Assembly (NCBI GenBank): GCA_013177825.1
Contig: JABLXX010000001.1
Coordinates: forward strand, 582,936-646,935
Reading direction: 5' to 3'
Length of the DNA: 64,000 bases
DNA from: Syntrophaceae bacterium
GTDB lineage: Bacteria; Desulfobacterota; Syntrophia; Syntrophales; PHBD01
Numbering within the stretch: position 1 is the stretch's first letter; each line of letters opens with the position of its first letter. Made by a program: the position numbers and the translations under genes. The notes below the pieces were generated by a model, which ran no database searches, was not told where the DNA came from, and was given only the letters and a program-made list of their open reading frames with translations. Below are positions 44,152 to 54,967 of the stretch, piece by piece.

Positions 44152-45084
44152 ATGCATTTACAAAGAACGCTCAAGAAAGAAATCAACTGTCACAGCACAG
44201 GGTTGCACTCGGGACGGAAGGTCTCCATGACGATCCGGCCCGCCGGGGTGGACGAGGGGATTGTGTTCATCCGCAGGGATATCCCCTCAGGATATCGAAT
44301 CCAGGCGGATTATAACAATGTGGCGGATACGACCCTTGCCACCACCATCGGCACGAACGGCGCCAGCATCTCCACGGTGGAGCATCTCCTCTCGGCCTTC
44401 TGGGGCATGGGGATCGACAATGCCATCGTGGAAGTGGACGCCCCTGAAGTTCCCATCATGGACGGCAGCGCCCGGCCCTTCGTCGAGATGCTCAAGGGCG
44501 TGGGGACCCTGACCCAGGGCAAACACAAGAAAGTGCTGGTGGTTCGCCGGGAAGTATCGGTTTCGGACGGAACGGGGACGGCCATGTTCCTGCCGGCGCA
44601 GGAATTCAAAATTACCTATAAAATCGACTTCAAGCACCCCATCATCGGCCAGCAGTCCTATTCCATGACCTTCACCGACGAGCGTTACGAGCGGGAGATC
44701 TGTTCCGCCCGTACGTTCGGCTTTCTCCGGGACGTCGAATACCTGCAGGCCCGGGGACTCGCTCTGGGCGGCTCCCTGGGGAACGCCGTCGTTCTGGACG
44801 ACGAGCGGGTTCTCAACAAGGAGGGCCTCCGGTTTCCCGATGAGTTCGTGAAGCACAAGATCCTGGATGCCGTCGGCGACCTTGCCCTTCTGGGGATGCC
44901 CATCATCGGCCATTTTGTGGCCTACAAGTCCGGGCATAAAATGAATAACCTCCTCCTGAAGGCGCTGATGTCCCAGGAGGAAAACCGGGAGATCATCGAC
45001 CATCCCGTTGGAGAGGCCGTCCCGGAGCAGTTCCGGGCGCTGCGCATTCCGGAGTTCCGCATCCTCGATGCCGCCCGGGCCTGA
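44152..45084 (+). CDS. lpxC: UDP-3-O-acyl-N-acetylglucosamine deacetylase LpxC
   Basis: The 310-residue product is LpxC, the zinc deacetylase that commits UDP-GlcNAc to lipid A synthesis. Zinc and catalytic residues are in STVEHLLSAFWGMGIDN (Glu and His), VKHKILDAVGDLALLG (His and Asp) and KSGHKMNNLLLKAL (His). MDGSA and the NAVVLDDE segment are also typical. A GTG three codons upstream is an alternative start; neither has a strong ribosome binding site. The 229 bp before it show no gene. Presence of lpxC shows that the organism makes lipopolysaccharide. Confidence 0.96.
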   Translation: MHLQRTLKKEINCHSTGLHSGRKVSMTIRPAGVDEGIVFIRRDIPSGYRIQADYNNVADTTLATTIGTNGASISTVEHLLSAFWGMGIDNAIVEVDAPEVPIMDGSARPFVEMLKGVGTLTQGKHKKVLVVRREVSVSDGTGTAMFLPAQEFKITYKIDFKHPIIGQQSYSMTFTDERYEREICSARTFGFLRDVEYLQARGLALGGSLGNAVVLDDERVLNKEGLRFPDEFVKHKILDAVGDLALLGMPIIGHFVAYKSGHKMNNLLLKALMSQEENREIIDHPVGEAVPEQFRALRIPEFRILDAARA

Positions 45085-45262
45085 TCCTCTGGAAAATATT
45101 AATCTTCCCGCCTTGTTGTAGCGTCCAAGGTCCACATCTGGAGCTTGCAATTTCCGTGACAGTTCCTTAAGATCCAAGCTTGCCTTCCGGCGGACGGAGT
45201 CGGGCGAGTCCCGAAAACCCCTTCCGTCCGGGGAGGAACGTTTTTGCCAAGGAATGACATCC

Positions 45263-45832
45263 ATGAAAAAAATCAGCTTGTTGACGACTGTCGCCCTGAT
45301 TCTGATGACGGCCGTCCTCGCAACGGCAGCGGCAACGGCGAAACCGCTCATCCGGGACATTCTCGTCACGACCAAGGGAGAGCAGGTTCTCCTGTACGGC
45401 AAGATATCCGACGGCTTCACCCCGGACATGAGTGCGGCCGTGATGGCCGGGTTCCCCGTCCAGTTCACCTTTTACGCCGGTATCTACCAGGAGCGTTCCT
45501 TCTGGTTTGACCGCCGGATCTCGGATATCGAGATCAACCGGACGCTCAAGTACGATAACCTGAAAAAGACCTTTCAGGTTTCCTCCGACGGCGGATCCGA
45601 GCCTGCGGTGTTTCAGACCCTCGGCGATGCGAAGGTCGCCATGTCGGATCTGAACGGCTTTCCCGTCGCTTCGGTGAAGGCGCTTTCGAAAAACACGGAA
45701 TACTACATGAAAGTGATGGCCAAGCTGGACCGGGTGCGTCTCCCCCTCAGGCTGGAATATGTCTTTCTGTTCGTCTCCCTGTGGGATCTGGAGACGCCCT
45801 GGCACACATACAGGTTCATCTATCGCGAATGA
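45263..45832 (+). CDS. DUF4390 exported protein upstream of NtrY-like kinase
   Basis: The 189-residue protein has a signal peptide (MKKISLLTTVALILMTAVLATAAATA) and a DUF4390-like beta-rich mature part (RDILVTTKGEQVLLYGKISD, FPVQFTFYAGIYQERSFWFD, WDLETPWHTYRFIYRE). Such proteins regularly precede NtrY/NtrX genes and may sense or transduce a periplasmic signal. The stop overlaps the kinase start (ATGA). Start at 45263 is preferred because AAGGA lies 9 nt upstream; an ATG at 45254 is directly against that site. Confidence 0.85.
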   Translation: MKKISLLTTVALILMTAVLATAAATAKPLIRDILVTTKGEQVLLYGKISDGFTPDMSAAVMAGFPVQFTFYAGIYQERSFWFDRRISDIEINRTLKYDNLKKTFQVSSDGGSEPAVFQTLGDAKVAMSDLNGFPVASVKALSKNTEYYMKVMAKLDRVRLPLRLEYVFLFVSLWDLETPWHTYRFIYRE

Positions 45833-48091
45833 AACCGAAACGGAAGAATCCGGCGATCGACGAGAAGGAGGCCCGAAAAAGGCGGCGTGAGCGCCTCATC
45901 ATCCTTTTGACGGTGGCGCTGATCATCCTGCTGGCTTATGTGGAGAGCAACGTTTCCTGGCGGGGCCATGTTCTGCCCATATCGGACAACGTCCTGATCT
46001 TCGGCTTCATCAACATCAACATCATCCTGATCATCCTCCTCATCTTCCTGATTGTCCGCAACGTGGTGAAGCTCGTGTTCGAGCGGCGGCGCGGCGTCAT
46101 CGGGTCGAGATGGCGCGCCAAGCTGGTGGCGGCCTTTGTGAGCCTGTCCCTGATCCCCACGGCCCTCCTGTTTGTCGTGTCCATCAATTTTCTCTCCTCC
46201 AGCATCGAGAACTGGTTCAACGTGCGTCTTGGAGATGCCCTGAACACGACCCTGGAGGTGGCTCAGTACTACTATCAGCAGGGGACCGAGTACGCCCGGT
46301 ACCATGCCCGCGGCATCAGCGGGGAGATCACCGACAACCGTCTTTATGAGCCGGACAAGCATTCGTATCTGAAGGCCCTCATGGAGCGGCGGCAGGCCAG
46401 CCTCAACCTTGGGGTCCTGGAGGTGCACTTCGACAGCAAGCGGGAGGAGATGATCGTCCGCAGTACCGCCAGTGAAACCATTCCCCCGTCCGTCCTGACG
46501 GCCGCGCAACTCGAGAAGGTCTATGCGGGACAGGAAGTGGCGGAGATCGAGTCCTCCACTGCCGCCGGGGAGATCATCCGGGGGATTGCTCCGGTTTACA
46601 CGTCGCTGGTCCCCAAGGAGGTCATCGGATACGTAACGGTCAGTTACGTCATGCCCAAGACCATGGTGGACAAGATGGCCGTCATCTCCGCCGCCTCGGA
46701 GCAATACCGGCAGTTGAAGATCCTGAAGAACCCGGTCAAGTTCACCTACGTGATCACCCTGTCGGTGGTGACGCTCCTGATCCTTTTTTCCGCCACCTGG
46801 TTCGGCCTGTTCCTGGCGAAGGGCATCAACGAGCCCATTGCCGATCTGGCGGAGGCCACCCGGAGGATCGCCGCCGGCGACCTGGACCACCAGATCAACT
46901 CCGCGGGGGATGATGAGATAGGAGTTTTAGGGCAGTCCTTCAATGCCATGACCCGGGAACTCAAGAAGTCGAACCAGCGCCTGGAGGAAGCGAACGAGGA
47001 CCTGGAAGAACGCCGGAAATACATGGAAACGGTCCTGGGCAACGTCTCGGCGGGCGTGATCGCCGTCGACCGGGACGGCAGCATAACCGCCGTCAACCGG
47101 GCGGCGGAGCGGATGCTCCATCTCCAGACGGAGCGGATTCTCTGGAAGTCTTACCGCGAGTTCCTGACGGCGGAACAGCTTACGATGGTCCGGGAGCTGC
47201 TTCAGGAAATGAAGGAGAGTCCCGAGGGTTCCATCCAGAAGCAGATGGAGATCGTCGTGGAGGGCCGGGCCATCACAATCCTCATGACCGCGACCGACAT
47301 CCGGGACGACGAGGGGCGCGACATGGGGGTCGTGGTCGTCTTCGAGGACCTGACGGAGATGCAGAAGGCCGAACGGGCCGCGGCCTGGCGGGAAGTGGCG
47401 CGGCGCATGGCCCACGAGATCAAAAACCCCTTGACGCCGATTCAGCTTTCTGCCCAGAGACTGCAGCGCAGATACGGAGACCGCCTCGGGGAGGACGGAA
47501 ATGTCTTCCAGGAATGCACAAAGACCATCATCGCCCAGGTGGATGTCCTCAAGAACCTGGTCAACGCCTTCTCCCAATACGCGCGGATGCCTGTGACGAA
47601 TCCGTCGCCCAACGACCTCAACGCGGTCATCACCGATCCGGTGGTCCTGTTCCAGGACGCCCATAAGGACCTCCAGTTCGATCTCGATCTAGACCCGGAG
47701 ATTCCCCGGCTTCTCATCGACGCCGAGCAGATCAAGCGGGTCATGGTCAATCTCCTGGACAACGCCGTGGCGGCGGTCCAGAACACCGCGGGGCACATTG
47801 CCGTCCGTTCCGCCTACGACCGGCAGAACTCCCTGGTGACAGTGGCTGTGGCGGATAACGGCTGCGGGGTGCCGCCGCGCTACAAGATGAAGATCTTCGA
47901 ACCCTATTTCTCGACGAAGGTATCCGGAACCGGCCTCGGCCTGGCCATCGTCAGCTCCATCATCTCCGACCACTTGGGCGAGGTCCGGGTGGCGGACAAC
48001 GCACCCTGTGGAACCGTCGTCTCCTTCATGCTTCCTGTGACGGAAGGCGACGGGAGCGCAGCGATGAAGCAACCCACCCTGGAAGCGGAAC

Positions 48092-48099
<8 letters not shown>
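45829..48099 (+). CDS. NtrY-like membrane sensor histidine kinase
   Basis: This 756-residue kinase has two N-terminal membrane helices (about 25-80), another at about 100-120, a periplasmic region to about 310, a fourth helix, a HAMP domain (INEPIADLAEATRRIAAGDL), a PAS domain starting VLGNVSAGVIAVDRDGSITA, HisKA with RRMAHEIKNPLTPIQLSAQR, and a HATPase with NLLDNAVAAVQ and GTGLGLAIVSSI. This is the NtrY architecture. It is coupled on both sides, to DUF4390 upstream and to an NtrX-like regulator downstream (8-bp overlap). Signal is unknown. Confidence 0.95.
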
Positions 48100-49483
<1,384 letters not shown>

Positions 49484-50470
49484 TCAGGGCTTTCCCCCGC
49501 CGTTCATCTGCTGCTGCAGGTCTGCCAGGGAGAACCGCATGAAGGGCAGGAACGGAAGCCCCATGATTACGATGAACAGTACGGAAAGGAAGTGATAGAC
49601 CACGGCGAAGGGCAGTGCTTCCGCCTTGGGAATGCCGAACAACCCAAGACCCAGGATGCATGCGTAGTGCCAGTTCCCGATGAACCCGGGGGCTGTGGGG
49701 ATGGCGATTCCGATCAGGAGGACGACCATCAGGATCAGGGCAGCCGTCATGGACAGGGGAATGGAGAAGGCGGCGAACATGGCGTAGATGATCGCCACGT
49801 CCACGATCCAGATCAGGATCGACATCGCCCCCACCTGGACAAGAAGGCGCACGTCGCGGACAATCCGGAACCCGTCGATGAAATGATGGATCATTCCCCG
49901 GACACGGACGGCAATGCGGTCCGGGAAACGGCGAATGACGAACTCCGCCGCCTGAATCGAGTTTTCCCTCCGGAATGACAGGAAGATCATGAGGAAGATC
50001 AATCCCAGCATGGCCGTTCCGAACAGGATGCCGGAGCGGACGAGCCAGGGGGGAAAGGGCGTCCACTGCAGGGCGATCATAGCCAGGAAAAGCACGGTCG
50101 CCCCGTCCATGACCCGTTCCACGAGGATTGTGCCCAGGGCGGCGGTCATCCGGATGCCGCTCTTCCGGGCGATGAGGTAGGGCCGGACCAGTTCACCCAG
50201 GCGGGCCGGCAGGGCCGTGATGGCCATGAATCCGACATTGGAAACTTCAAAAACGGTCCATGGACGGACCGATTCCAGTGGTTTCAGGATCAGTCCCCAG
50301 CGCCAGGATCGGAGGATCTGCATGATCAGCATGCCCGCGAGCGCCGGAACGACAAAACCGTAGCGGATCGACCGGAATCCCTCCGCAACGTCCCCGAAAC
50401 GGATGCCCCGCACGGAGAGCCAGACCAGGAACGCGCTCAACAGGATTCCAAGGATCAGTTTCTTCTTCAT
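49484..50470 (-). CDS. Flippase-like integral membrane protein (lysylphosphatidylglycerol synthase TM family)
   Basis: The 328-residue protein has about eight membrane helices and the pattern of the UPF0104/LPG-synthase transmembrane family: LRSWRWGLILKPLESV, FMAITALPARLGELVRPYLIARK, ERVMDGATVLFLAM, and PTAPGFIGNWHYACILGLGLFG. Such stand-alone proteins are thought to move lipids or lipid-linked intermediates. The start at 50470 has GGGA six bases upstream; an ATG two codons earlier abuts that site. It is a single minus-strand gene. Confidence 0.88.
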   Translation of the reverse strand: MKKKLILGILLSAFLVWLSVRGIRFGDVAEGFRSIRYGFVVPALAGMLIMQILRSWRWGLILKPLESVRPWTVFEVSNVGFMAITALPARLGELVRPYLIARKSGIRMTAALGTILVERVMDGATVLFLAMIALQWTPFPPWLVRSGILFGTAMLGLIFLMIFLSFRRENSIQAAEFVIRRFPDRIAVRVRGMIHHFIDGFRIVRDVRLLVQVGAMSILIWIVDVAIIYAMFAAFSIPLSMTAALILMVVLLIGIAIPTAPGFIGNWHYACILGLGLFGIPKAEALPFAVVYHFLSVLFIVIMGLPFLPFMRFSLADLQQQMNGGGKP

Positions 50471-50543
50471 GGGCATTCCCGGCCGACGATGGCGCTCGAT
50501 CCGTCGTTTCCCCCAAAGGGCGCCGGGATTCCTCGTCTGTTCG

Positions 50544-50612
50544 TCATTTTCCCCGGATCCGGTCGTGGATGAACTGCGGGAAGACCTGGTTGTCGAAAAG
50601 GGTCCACCCGGA
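50544..50612 (-). pseudogene. Remnant of a second DUF3568-type gene
   Basis: On the minus strand a short frame reads GWTLFDNQVFPQFIHDRIRG before a stop. It aligns with VGLFGNKLSSQLIQDRIRD near the C terminus of the DUF3568 lipoprotein just upstream (50696-51190), and the DNA is visibly similar. Only about 20 codons remain, so it is the tail of a decayed duplicate. Confidence 0.5.
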
Positions 50613-50695
50613 TGCAGGATTTCGTTAAGGACCGGTCCTCATGATGCGGACCCTTGGCTGCATTCCCTCCGCGACGGGCGGCCTTGCCTGTTACC

Positions 50696-51190
50696 CTACC
50701 GATTTGCCGGTGCGGGGCTGCTGCCCGCCGGCGAGGGATTGCCGATCGGTGCCGGCCCGTTTCCCAGCCCTTCGTGTTCGCTTTTTGTAATGTTATCCCG
50801 AATCCGGTCCTGAATGAGCTGTGAGGACAACTTGTTGCCGAACAGCCCCACCCGGACGGAGACGGTCGTGACGGCCTTGTCCTTGTATCTGAGTCCGATC
50901 ACCACATCCTCCCCGTCGATGACGGCCTTGATCGTCCCCTCGCCGATCTTGCGCTCCGGAACCACCTCCCGACCCTTCATGTCGGCCACGGTCTTCTCGC
51001 AGGCCAGCCAGGTCTTGTCCATCGTATAGTAGTAATCGGTTTTCAGTTCCCCGTTGACGTATGCATAAGTGCCGCCGCCGGCTCCCACTGCGGCGAGCCC
51101 TCCGACGACCAGGGCCGTTTCCACGCCGCATCCTGCGAGCATCAGGGCCCCGAACAGCACCGCCAGCGCTTTTTTCCACTTGTCTGTCAT
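50696..51190 (-). CDS. DUF3568 family lipoprotein
   Basis: The 164-residue product has a signal peptide with lipobox LMLAGCG and a hydrophobic glycine-rich segment (ALVVGGLAAVGAGGGTYAYV), then a DUF3568-like domain (YYTMDKTWLACEKTVADM, DGEDVVIGLRYKDKAVTTVSVRVG). The C-terminal about 20 residues are Pro/Ser/Gly-rich. The start has GGAGG four bases upstream. Function is unknown; members are common envelope lipoproteins in deltaproteobacteria. It stands between the flippase-like gene and dnaJ on the same strand. Confidence 0.85.
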   Translation of the reverse strand: MTDKWKKALAVLFGALMLAGCGVETALVVGGLAAVGAGGGTYAYVNGELKTDYYYTMDKTWLACEKTVADMKGREVVPERKIGEGTIKAVIDGEDVVIGLRYKDKAVTTVSVRVGLFGNKLSSQLIQDRIRDNITKSEHEGLGNGPAPIGNPSPAGSSPAPANR

Positions 51191-51332
51191 AGCACCTCCT
51201 TTTTTAGTCTGGAGTTGGTGGCCGCCGGTGCGGGATGGACGGGCAAGCCGTCACCACCGGGGATGTCGGTCTCTTAGCACATTTTCGCGGCGCCGTCACG
51301 AACGAGCGCGGCGGGAAGGAAAGGAGAATCCG

Positions 51333-52385
51333 TCATTCTCCCCCGAGGCGTTCGAATTCCCGGAGGAGTTCTTCCTGTTTCCGGTTCAGCGAGGTCGGGA
51401 TGGTAACCACGGTTTCGATGATCTGATCGCCCCGGCCGTGGCTTCGGAGGCGGGCGATCCCTCTGCCCTTCAGACGGAAGGTCTTGCCGCCCTGGGTGCC
51501 TCGCGGGATCTTAAGCTTTTCCGTTCCTTCCAGCGTCGGCACCTCGATGCTGGCGCCGAGAGCGGCCTGAACGAAGGAGATCGGGATGCGGCAATAGATG
51601 TCGTCTCCGCTGCGCTCGAAGAATTCGTGCGCCTCCACGTGGATGAAAATGTAGAGATCGCCGCTGGGGCCTCCGTGCTCTCCCCTTTCACCTTCTCCCC
51701 GGAGGCGCAGGCGGGAACCTGTTTCCACGCCGGCGGGGATTTTCAGCGACACGGTTTTCTGAACGCGTTCCCGACCGGTTCCTCGGCAGGCTTTGCAGGG
51801 TTTCGTGATGACCGATCCCTGTCCCCGGCAGGAGGGGCAGGTTGAGCTGATGCTGAAAAAACCGCTCGTCTGGGTGACCTGACCGCGGCCCCGGCAGCGG
51901 CTGCAGATTTCCGGAGCCGTTCCGGGGGCCGATCCGGAGCCTTCGCACTCCCGGCACTGTTCGAGTTTCTCGAGGTCGATGTCCTTGGCGACGCCCGTTA
52001 CGGCCTCCATGAAGGAGAGGGAAAGATCATAGCGCAGGTCGGATCCGGCGCGCGCCGCCGTTCGGGAACGGCCGCCGCGAAAGCCGAAAATGTCTTCGAA
52101 GACACTGCCGAAGCTGGAAAAGATGTCCTCGAACCCGGAAAATCCGCGGAAGCCGCTGCTCGTAAGCCCTTCGTGGCCGTAACGGTCATAAATCTCGCGC
52201 TTCTGAGGATCGCTCAGGACCTCATAGGCCTCCGCGGCTTCCTTGAATTTATCCTCCGCTTCCCGGTCCCCGGGATTCCTGTCCGGGTGATACTGCATCG
52301 CCAGCCGGCGGTAGCTCTTCTTCAGTTCTTCTTCGGTGGAAGTCCGCTGCACTTCCAGGACTTCATAGTAACAGCGCTTGCTCAT
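51333..52385 (-). CDS. dnaJ: Chaperone DnaJ
   Basis: This 350-residue protein is a type I DnaJ. The J domain ([21 protein letters not shown]) has the HPD motif in [10 protein letters not shown], followed by a short Gly/Phe region (residues about 75-105). The zinc domain has all four CXXCXGXG repeats: [32 protein letters not shown]. The substrate-binding and dimerisation domains follow. No dnaK or grpE is adjacent. The start overlaps the stop of a small upstream gene (ATGA), so the two are coupled. Confidence 0.96.
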   Translation of the reverse strand: MSKRCYYEVLEVQRTSTEEELKKSYRRLAMQYHPDRNPGDREAEDKFKEAAEAYEVLSDPQKREIYDRYGHEGLTSSGFRGFSGFEDIFSSFGSVFEDIFGFRGGRSRTAARAGSDLRYDLSLSFMEAVTGVAKDIDLEKLEQCRECEGSGSAPGTAPEICSRCRGRGQVTQTSGFFSISSTCPSCRGQGSVITKPCKACRGTGRERVQKTVSLKIPAGVETGSRLRLRGEGERGEHGGPSGDLYIFIHVEAHEFFERSGDDIYCRIPISFVQAALGASIEVPTLEGTEKLKIPRGTQGGKTFRLKGRGIARLRSHGRGDQIIETVVTIPTSLNRKQEELLREFERLGGE

Positions 52386-52783
52386 GAAACACCTCCGCCG
52401 TCCGCGATCGCCCTGACGGCCTCGTGGACCAGCCGGAGACCTTCGGCGTTGCCGCTCTTTTCAAAGGCATGGCGGGCAAAGGTGAGGCGGCCCCTCCGGA
52501 GGGCCTGTTCGCCAAGCCGGTTCCACTCCTCTCCCGTCGCTTCCCGGCCCAGCGCCTTGACGGCCTGGAGAAAGAACTGGACGTCCCCCTCTTCCTCGGC
52601 ACGGGCCAGGATGGCGCGGAGCCTGTCCGCGTCATTTCCCCGGCCGAAGCACTCGACGGCGTCGGCGATCCGCCCGGCGGCAAGGTATCGGTCTCCCAGG
52701 GCGGAGAGCGCGGCTGGATCTGTCCTGTCGAGATGGAGAATCCGCTGCTTTTCCTTGTAGTCGGGAAGTTCTTGGCGTTTCAT
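52382..52783 (-). CDS. Small helical-repeat protein coupled to dnaJ
   Basis: This 133-residue, predicted all-helical protein looks like three or four TPR-type hairpins: [27 protein letters not shown], then [21 protein letters not shown], then [23 protein letters not shown] do not recognise the family. It overlaps dnaJ by 4 bp, which suggests that it assists or modulates DnaJ, but that is inference from position only. Confidence 0.75.
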   Translation of the reverse strand: MKRQELPDYKEKQRILHLDRTDPAALSALGDRYLAAGRIADAVECFGRGNDADRLRAILARAEEEGDVQFFLQAVKALGREATGEEWNRLGEQALRRGRLTFARHAFEKSGNAEGLRLVHEAVRAIADGGGVS

Positions 52784-52896
52784 GAGGAATTACTGGACCA
52801 CCCTGTCCGGTCGGTGCGTGTCGAGACGATACCGGATCCGTTTATTCAACGGCTAAAGCTAATCACGGGGGATGGGTCTGTCAAGGCGGTCGCCCA

Positions 52897-53784
52897 TTAT
52901 CCCGTCAGCCGCTGCAGGGCCTCTTCATAGCGGCTCAGGGTTTTTTGGACGATGTCCACGGGAAGGACCGGCGCCGGCGGTTTCTGGTTCCAGTTCAGCG
53001 AAAGGAGATAATCACGGAGGAACTGCTTGTCGAAGCTCATCTGGGAGCGCCCCTCCTCGTAGGAGTCGGCTGGCCAGAAGCGCGAGGAATCGGGAGTCAG
53101 CAGCTCGTCGATCAGGATCAGCTCGCCGTCCAGAAGACCGAATTCCATTTTCGTGTCGGCGATGATGATTCCCGCCTTGAGGGCCCGGTCGGCGGCCCGC
53201 CGATAGACGGCGATACTGAGTTCGATGACCCGTTCCGTCAGGTCCGTCCCGATCGTGTTCTCCATTTCTTTCCGGGTCATGGGCATGTCGTGCTGCCCGA
53301 TTTCCGCCTTGGTGGTCGGCGTGAACAGGGGCTCCGGAAGCCGGGACGACTCCGTCAGCCCTTCCGGAAGGGGGATGCTGCAGATGGAACGGCTCTTCCG
53401 GTATTCCTGCCAGCCGGAGCCGCTCAGGTAGCCGCGAACGATGCATTCCACGGGCAGGGGGCGGGCCTTTTTCACCATCATGGAGCGTCCGTCCAGAACC
53501 TCCCGGTGGGGTGCGCAGGATGCGGGGAAATCGGCCGGATCGACGGAAACCAGGTGGTTTTGAACGAGATCCTCCGTCTTTTTGAACCAGAACACCGACA
53601 TGCCGGTCAGAATCCGGCCCTTGCCGGGGATTGGATCCTGCATGACCACGTCGAAGGCGGAGATGCGGTCCGTCGTCACGATGAGAAGGTGGTTCCCCAG
53701 GTCGTAGATGTCGCGGACCTTCCCGCGTCCCGCCAGCTGCAGTCCGCTCAGGTTCGTTTCCATCAGGCCTTTCGATTCTTTCAT
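52897..53784 (-). CDS. purC: Phosphoribosylaminoimidazole-succinocarboxamide synthase
   Basis: The 295-residue product is PurC (SAICAR synthase), which joins aspartate to CAIR in purine synthesis. It is the longer form: GRGKVRDIYDLGNHLLIVTTDRISAFDVV, ARPLPVECIVRGYLSGSGW, and ADTKMEFGLLDGELILIDEL with DSSRFWPADSY. Start is not certain: the Met at 53784 has GGAGG 11 nt upstream, and the Met at 53763 has AAAGG 4 nt upstream; either gives a full domain. Upstream codons overlap other sequence and are not family-like. It lies downstream of the MBL-fold gene on the same strand. Confidence 0.95.
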   Translation of the reverse strand: MKESKGLMETNLSGLQLAGRGKVRDIYDLGNHLLIVTTDRISAFDVVMQDPIPGKGRILTGMSVFWFKKTEDLVQNHLVSVDPADFPASCAPHREVLDGRSMMVKKARPLPVECIVRGYLSGSGWQEYRKSRSICSIPLPEGLTESSRLPEPLFTPTTKAEIGQHDMPMTRKEMENTIGTDLTERVIELSIAVYRRAADRALKAGIIIADTKMEFGLLDGELILIDELLTPDSSRFWPADSYEEGRSQMSFDKQFLRDYLLSLNWNQKPPAPVLPVDIVQKTLSRYEEALQRLTG

Positions 53785-53833
53785 GGCTGATTGCGCCTCC
53801 GTTCGAGTCGTTTTCTCCTGCCCGGGGGGCCGG

Positions 53834-54463
53834 TTATCGCAGGAAGGGATTGAATTTCTTTTCGTGGCCGATCGTGGAGGTGGGGCGGCGACCATAGTTG
53901 TGGCCCGGCAGGACCACCGTGTCGTCGGGGAGCGTGAGCAGCCGCTCCCGGATGGATCGGCTCATGACCTGCCAGGATCCGCCGGGAAGATCGGTCCGGC
54001 CCACCGCCTCGACGAAGAGCGTGTCTCCCGTGAAGACGTAGCCTTCCGTGTAGAGGGCCATCCCCCCGGGCGTATGGCCGGGGGTGTGAAGGACTTTCAG
54101 GGACACGCCGCCGACGGTGATCGTATCGCCGTCCCGGACGGTGAGATCCGCCGCAGGCGATTTCTGGGCCCGGAACATGGCAAGCATCATGGCCGGCGTG
54201 GACGTCAGCATGTCCGCATCAGCCTCATGGATGACAATTTGGGCGCCCGTCTTCTTCTTCATCTCCTGGTTGCCTGATATGTGATCCACGTGGCCGTGGG
54301 TGTTCACGATATACTTGATATGGAGGCCCGCCTTGCCGACTTCCTCGAGAATGCCGGCGGTGTTCGCCGCCGGATCGATGACCAGCCCTTCCCCCGTCTG
54401 GGGATCGCCGACGATGTAGGCGAAAATGGCCATCATTCCTACGTGCATCTGTTTCAGAAACAT
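53834..54463 (-). CDS. MBL-fold metallo-hydrolase (glyoxalase II-like)
   Basis: This 209-residue protein is a compact metallo-beta-lactamase-fold hydrolase. The metal site motif THGHVDHISGNQ is intact, with later histidines in HTPGHTPGGMALY, the aspartate in VFTGDTLFVEAVGRTDL, and VLPGHNYG. It resembles the glyoxalase II / persulfide-dioxygenase-related group, but without a C-terminal substrate domain the exact substrate (thioester or other) is open. purC starts 49 bp downstream on the same strand. Confidence 0.9.
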   Translation of the reverse strand: MFLKQMHVGMMAIFAYIVGDPQTGEGLVIDPAANTAGILEEVGKAGLHIKYIVNTHGHVDHISGNQEMKKKTGAQIVIHEADADMLTSTPAMMLAMFRAQKSPAADLTVRDGDTITVGGVSLKVLHTPGHTPGGMALYTEGYVFTGDTLFVEAVGRTDLPGGSWQVMSRSIRERLLTLPDDTVVLPGHNYGRRPTSTIGHEKKFNPFLR

Positions 54464-54631
54464 GGTTTTCTCCTGATGCGGACAATTCGGGGCAGGCCTA
54501 TCACTTTTCCTTTTTCCCCGTCAACGGAATTTGACCGGGCAACCGCCGGCGTATTGTTTTGACACAACGGCCGTCGATGCCTTATGGTGCGGCCGGTTCA
54601 TCACGGGAAGCGGAACGGAGAGGCGAGACCC

Positions 54632-54928
54632 ATGATCCGGGAGAAATCGGACCGTCACGACTGCGTCGGCTGCGGATACTGCTGCATCCGCCATACCTGC
54701 ACCTTCGGACTGCACCGCCATCCCGGAAAGCGCGACCGCCGCTGCCCGGAGCTGCACTGGAACGGCTCGCGCTACGTCTGCCGCCTCATGGTCGAGCCCG
54801 GGGGCATGTCCGGTTTCATCCGGGAGCAGCTTCAGGCTGGACTCGGCTGCCGGTCCTATCACAATCCCTGGCGTTCCGAGGTGCGGGAGCGGACGGAAGC
54901 GGAAGAAAAGGCTCTCTTCAACCGCTGA
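54632..54928 (+). CDS. Small cysteine-cluster protein, putative metal-binding
   Basis: The product of 98 residues carries a striking CVGCGYCC motif near the N terminus, then a CTFGLHRHPGKRDRRCPELH segment, a YVCRLM and a late GCRSY. The pattern resembles YkgJ-type zinc/iron-chelating domains or a small Fe-S protein, but I cannot place it firmly. The start at 54632 is followed directly by the domain; an ATG at 54584 would add 16 basic residues. It is divergent from the MBL-fold gene and convergent with the EtfB-like gene. Confidence 0.7.
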   Translation: MIREKSDRHDCVGCGYCCIRHTCTFGLHRHPGKRDRRCPELHWNGSRYVCRLMVEPGGMSGFIREQLQAGLGCRSYHNPWRSEVRERTEAEEKALFNR

Positions 54929-54967
54929 TTCCGGGACGGCGGGCGGCTTTATCCCGGGAAGACCGGG

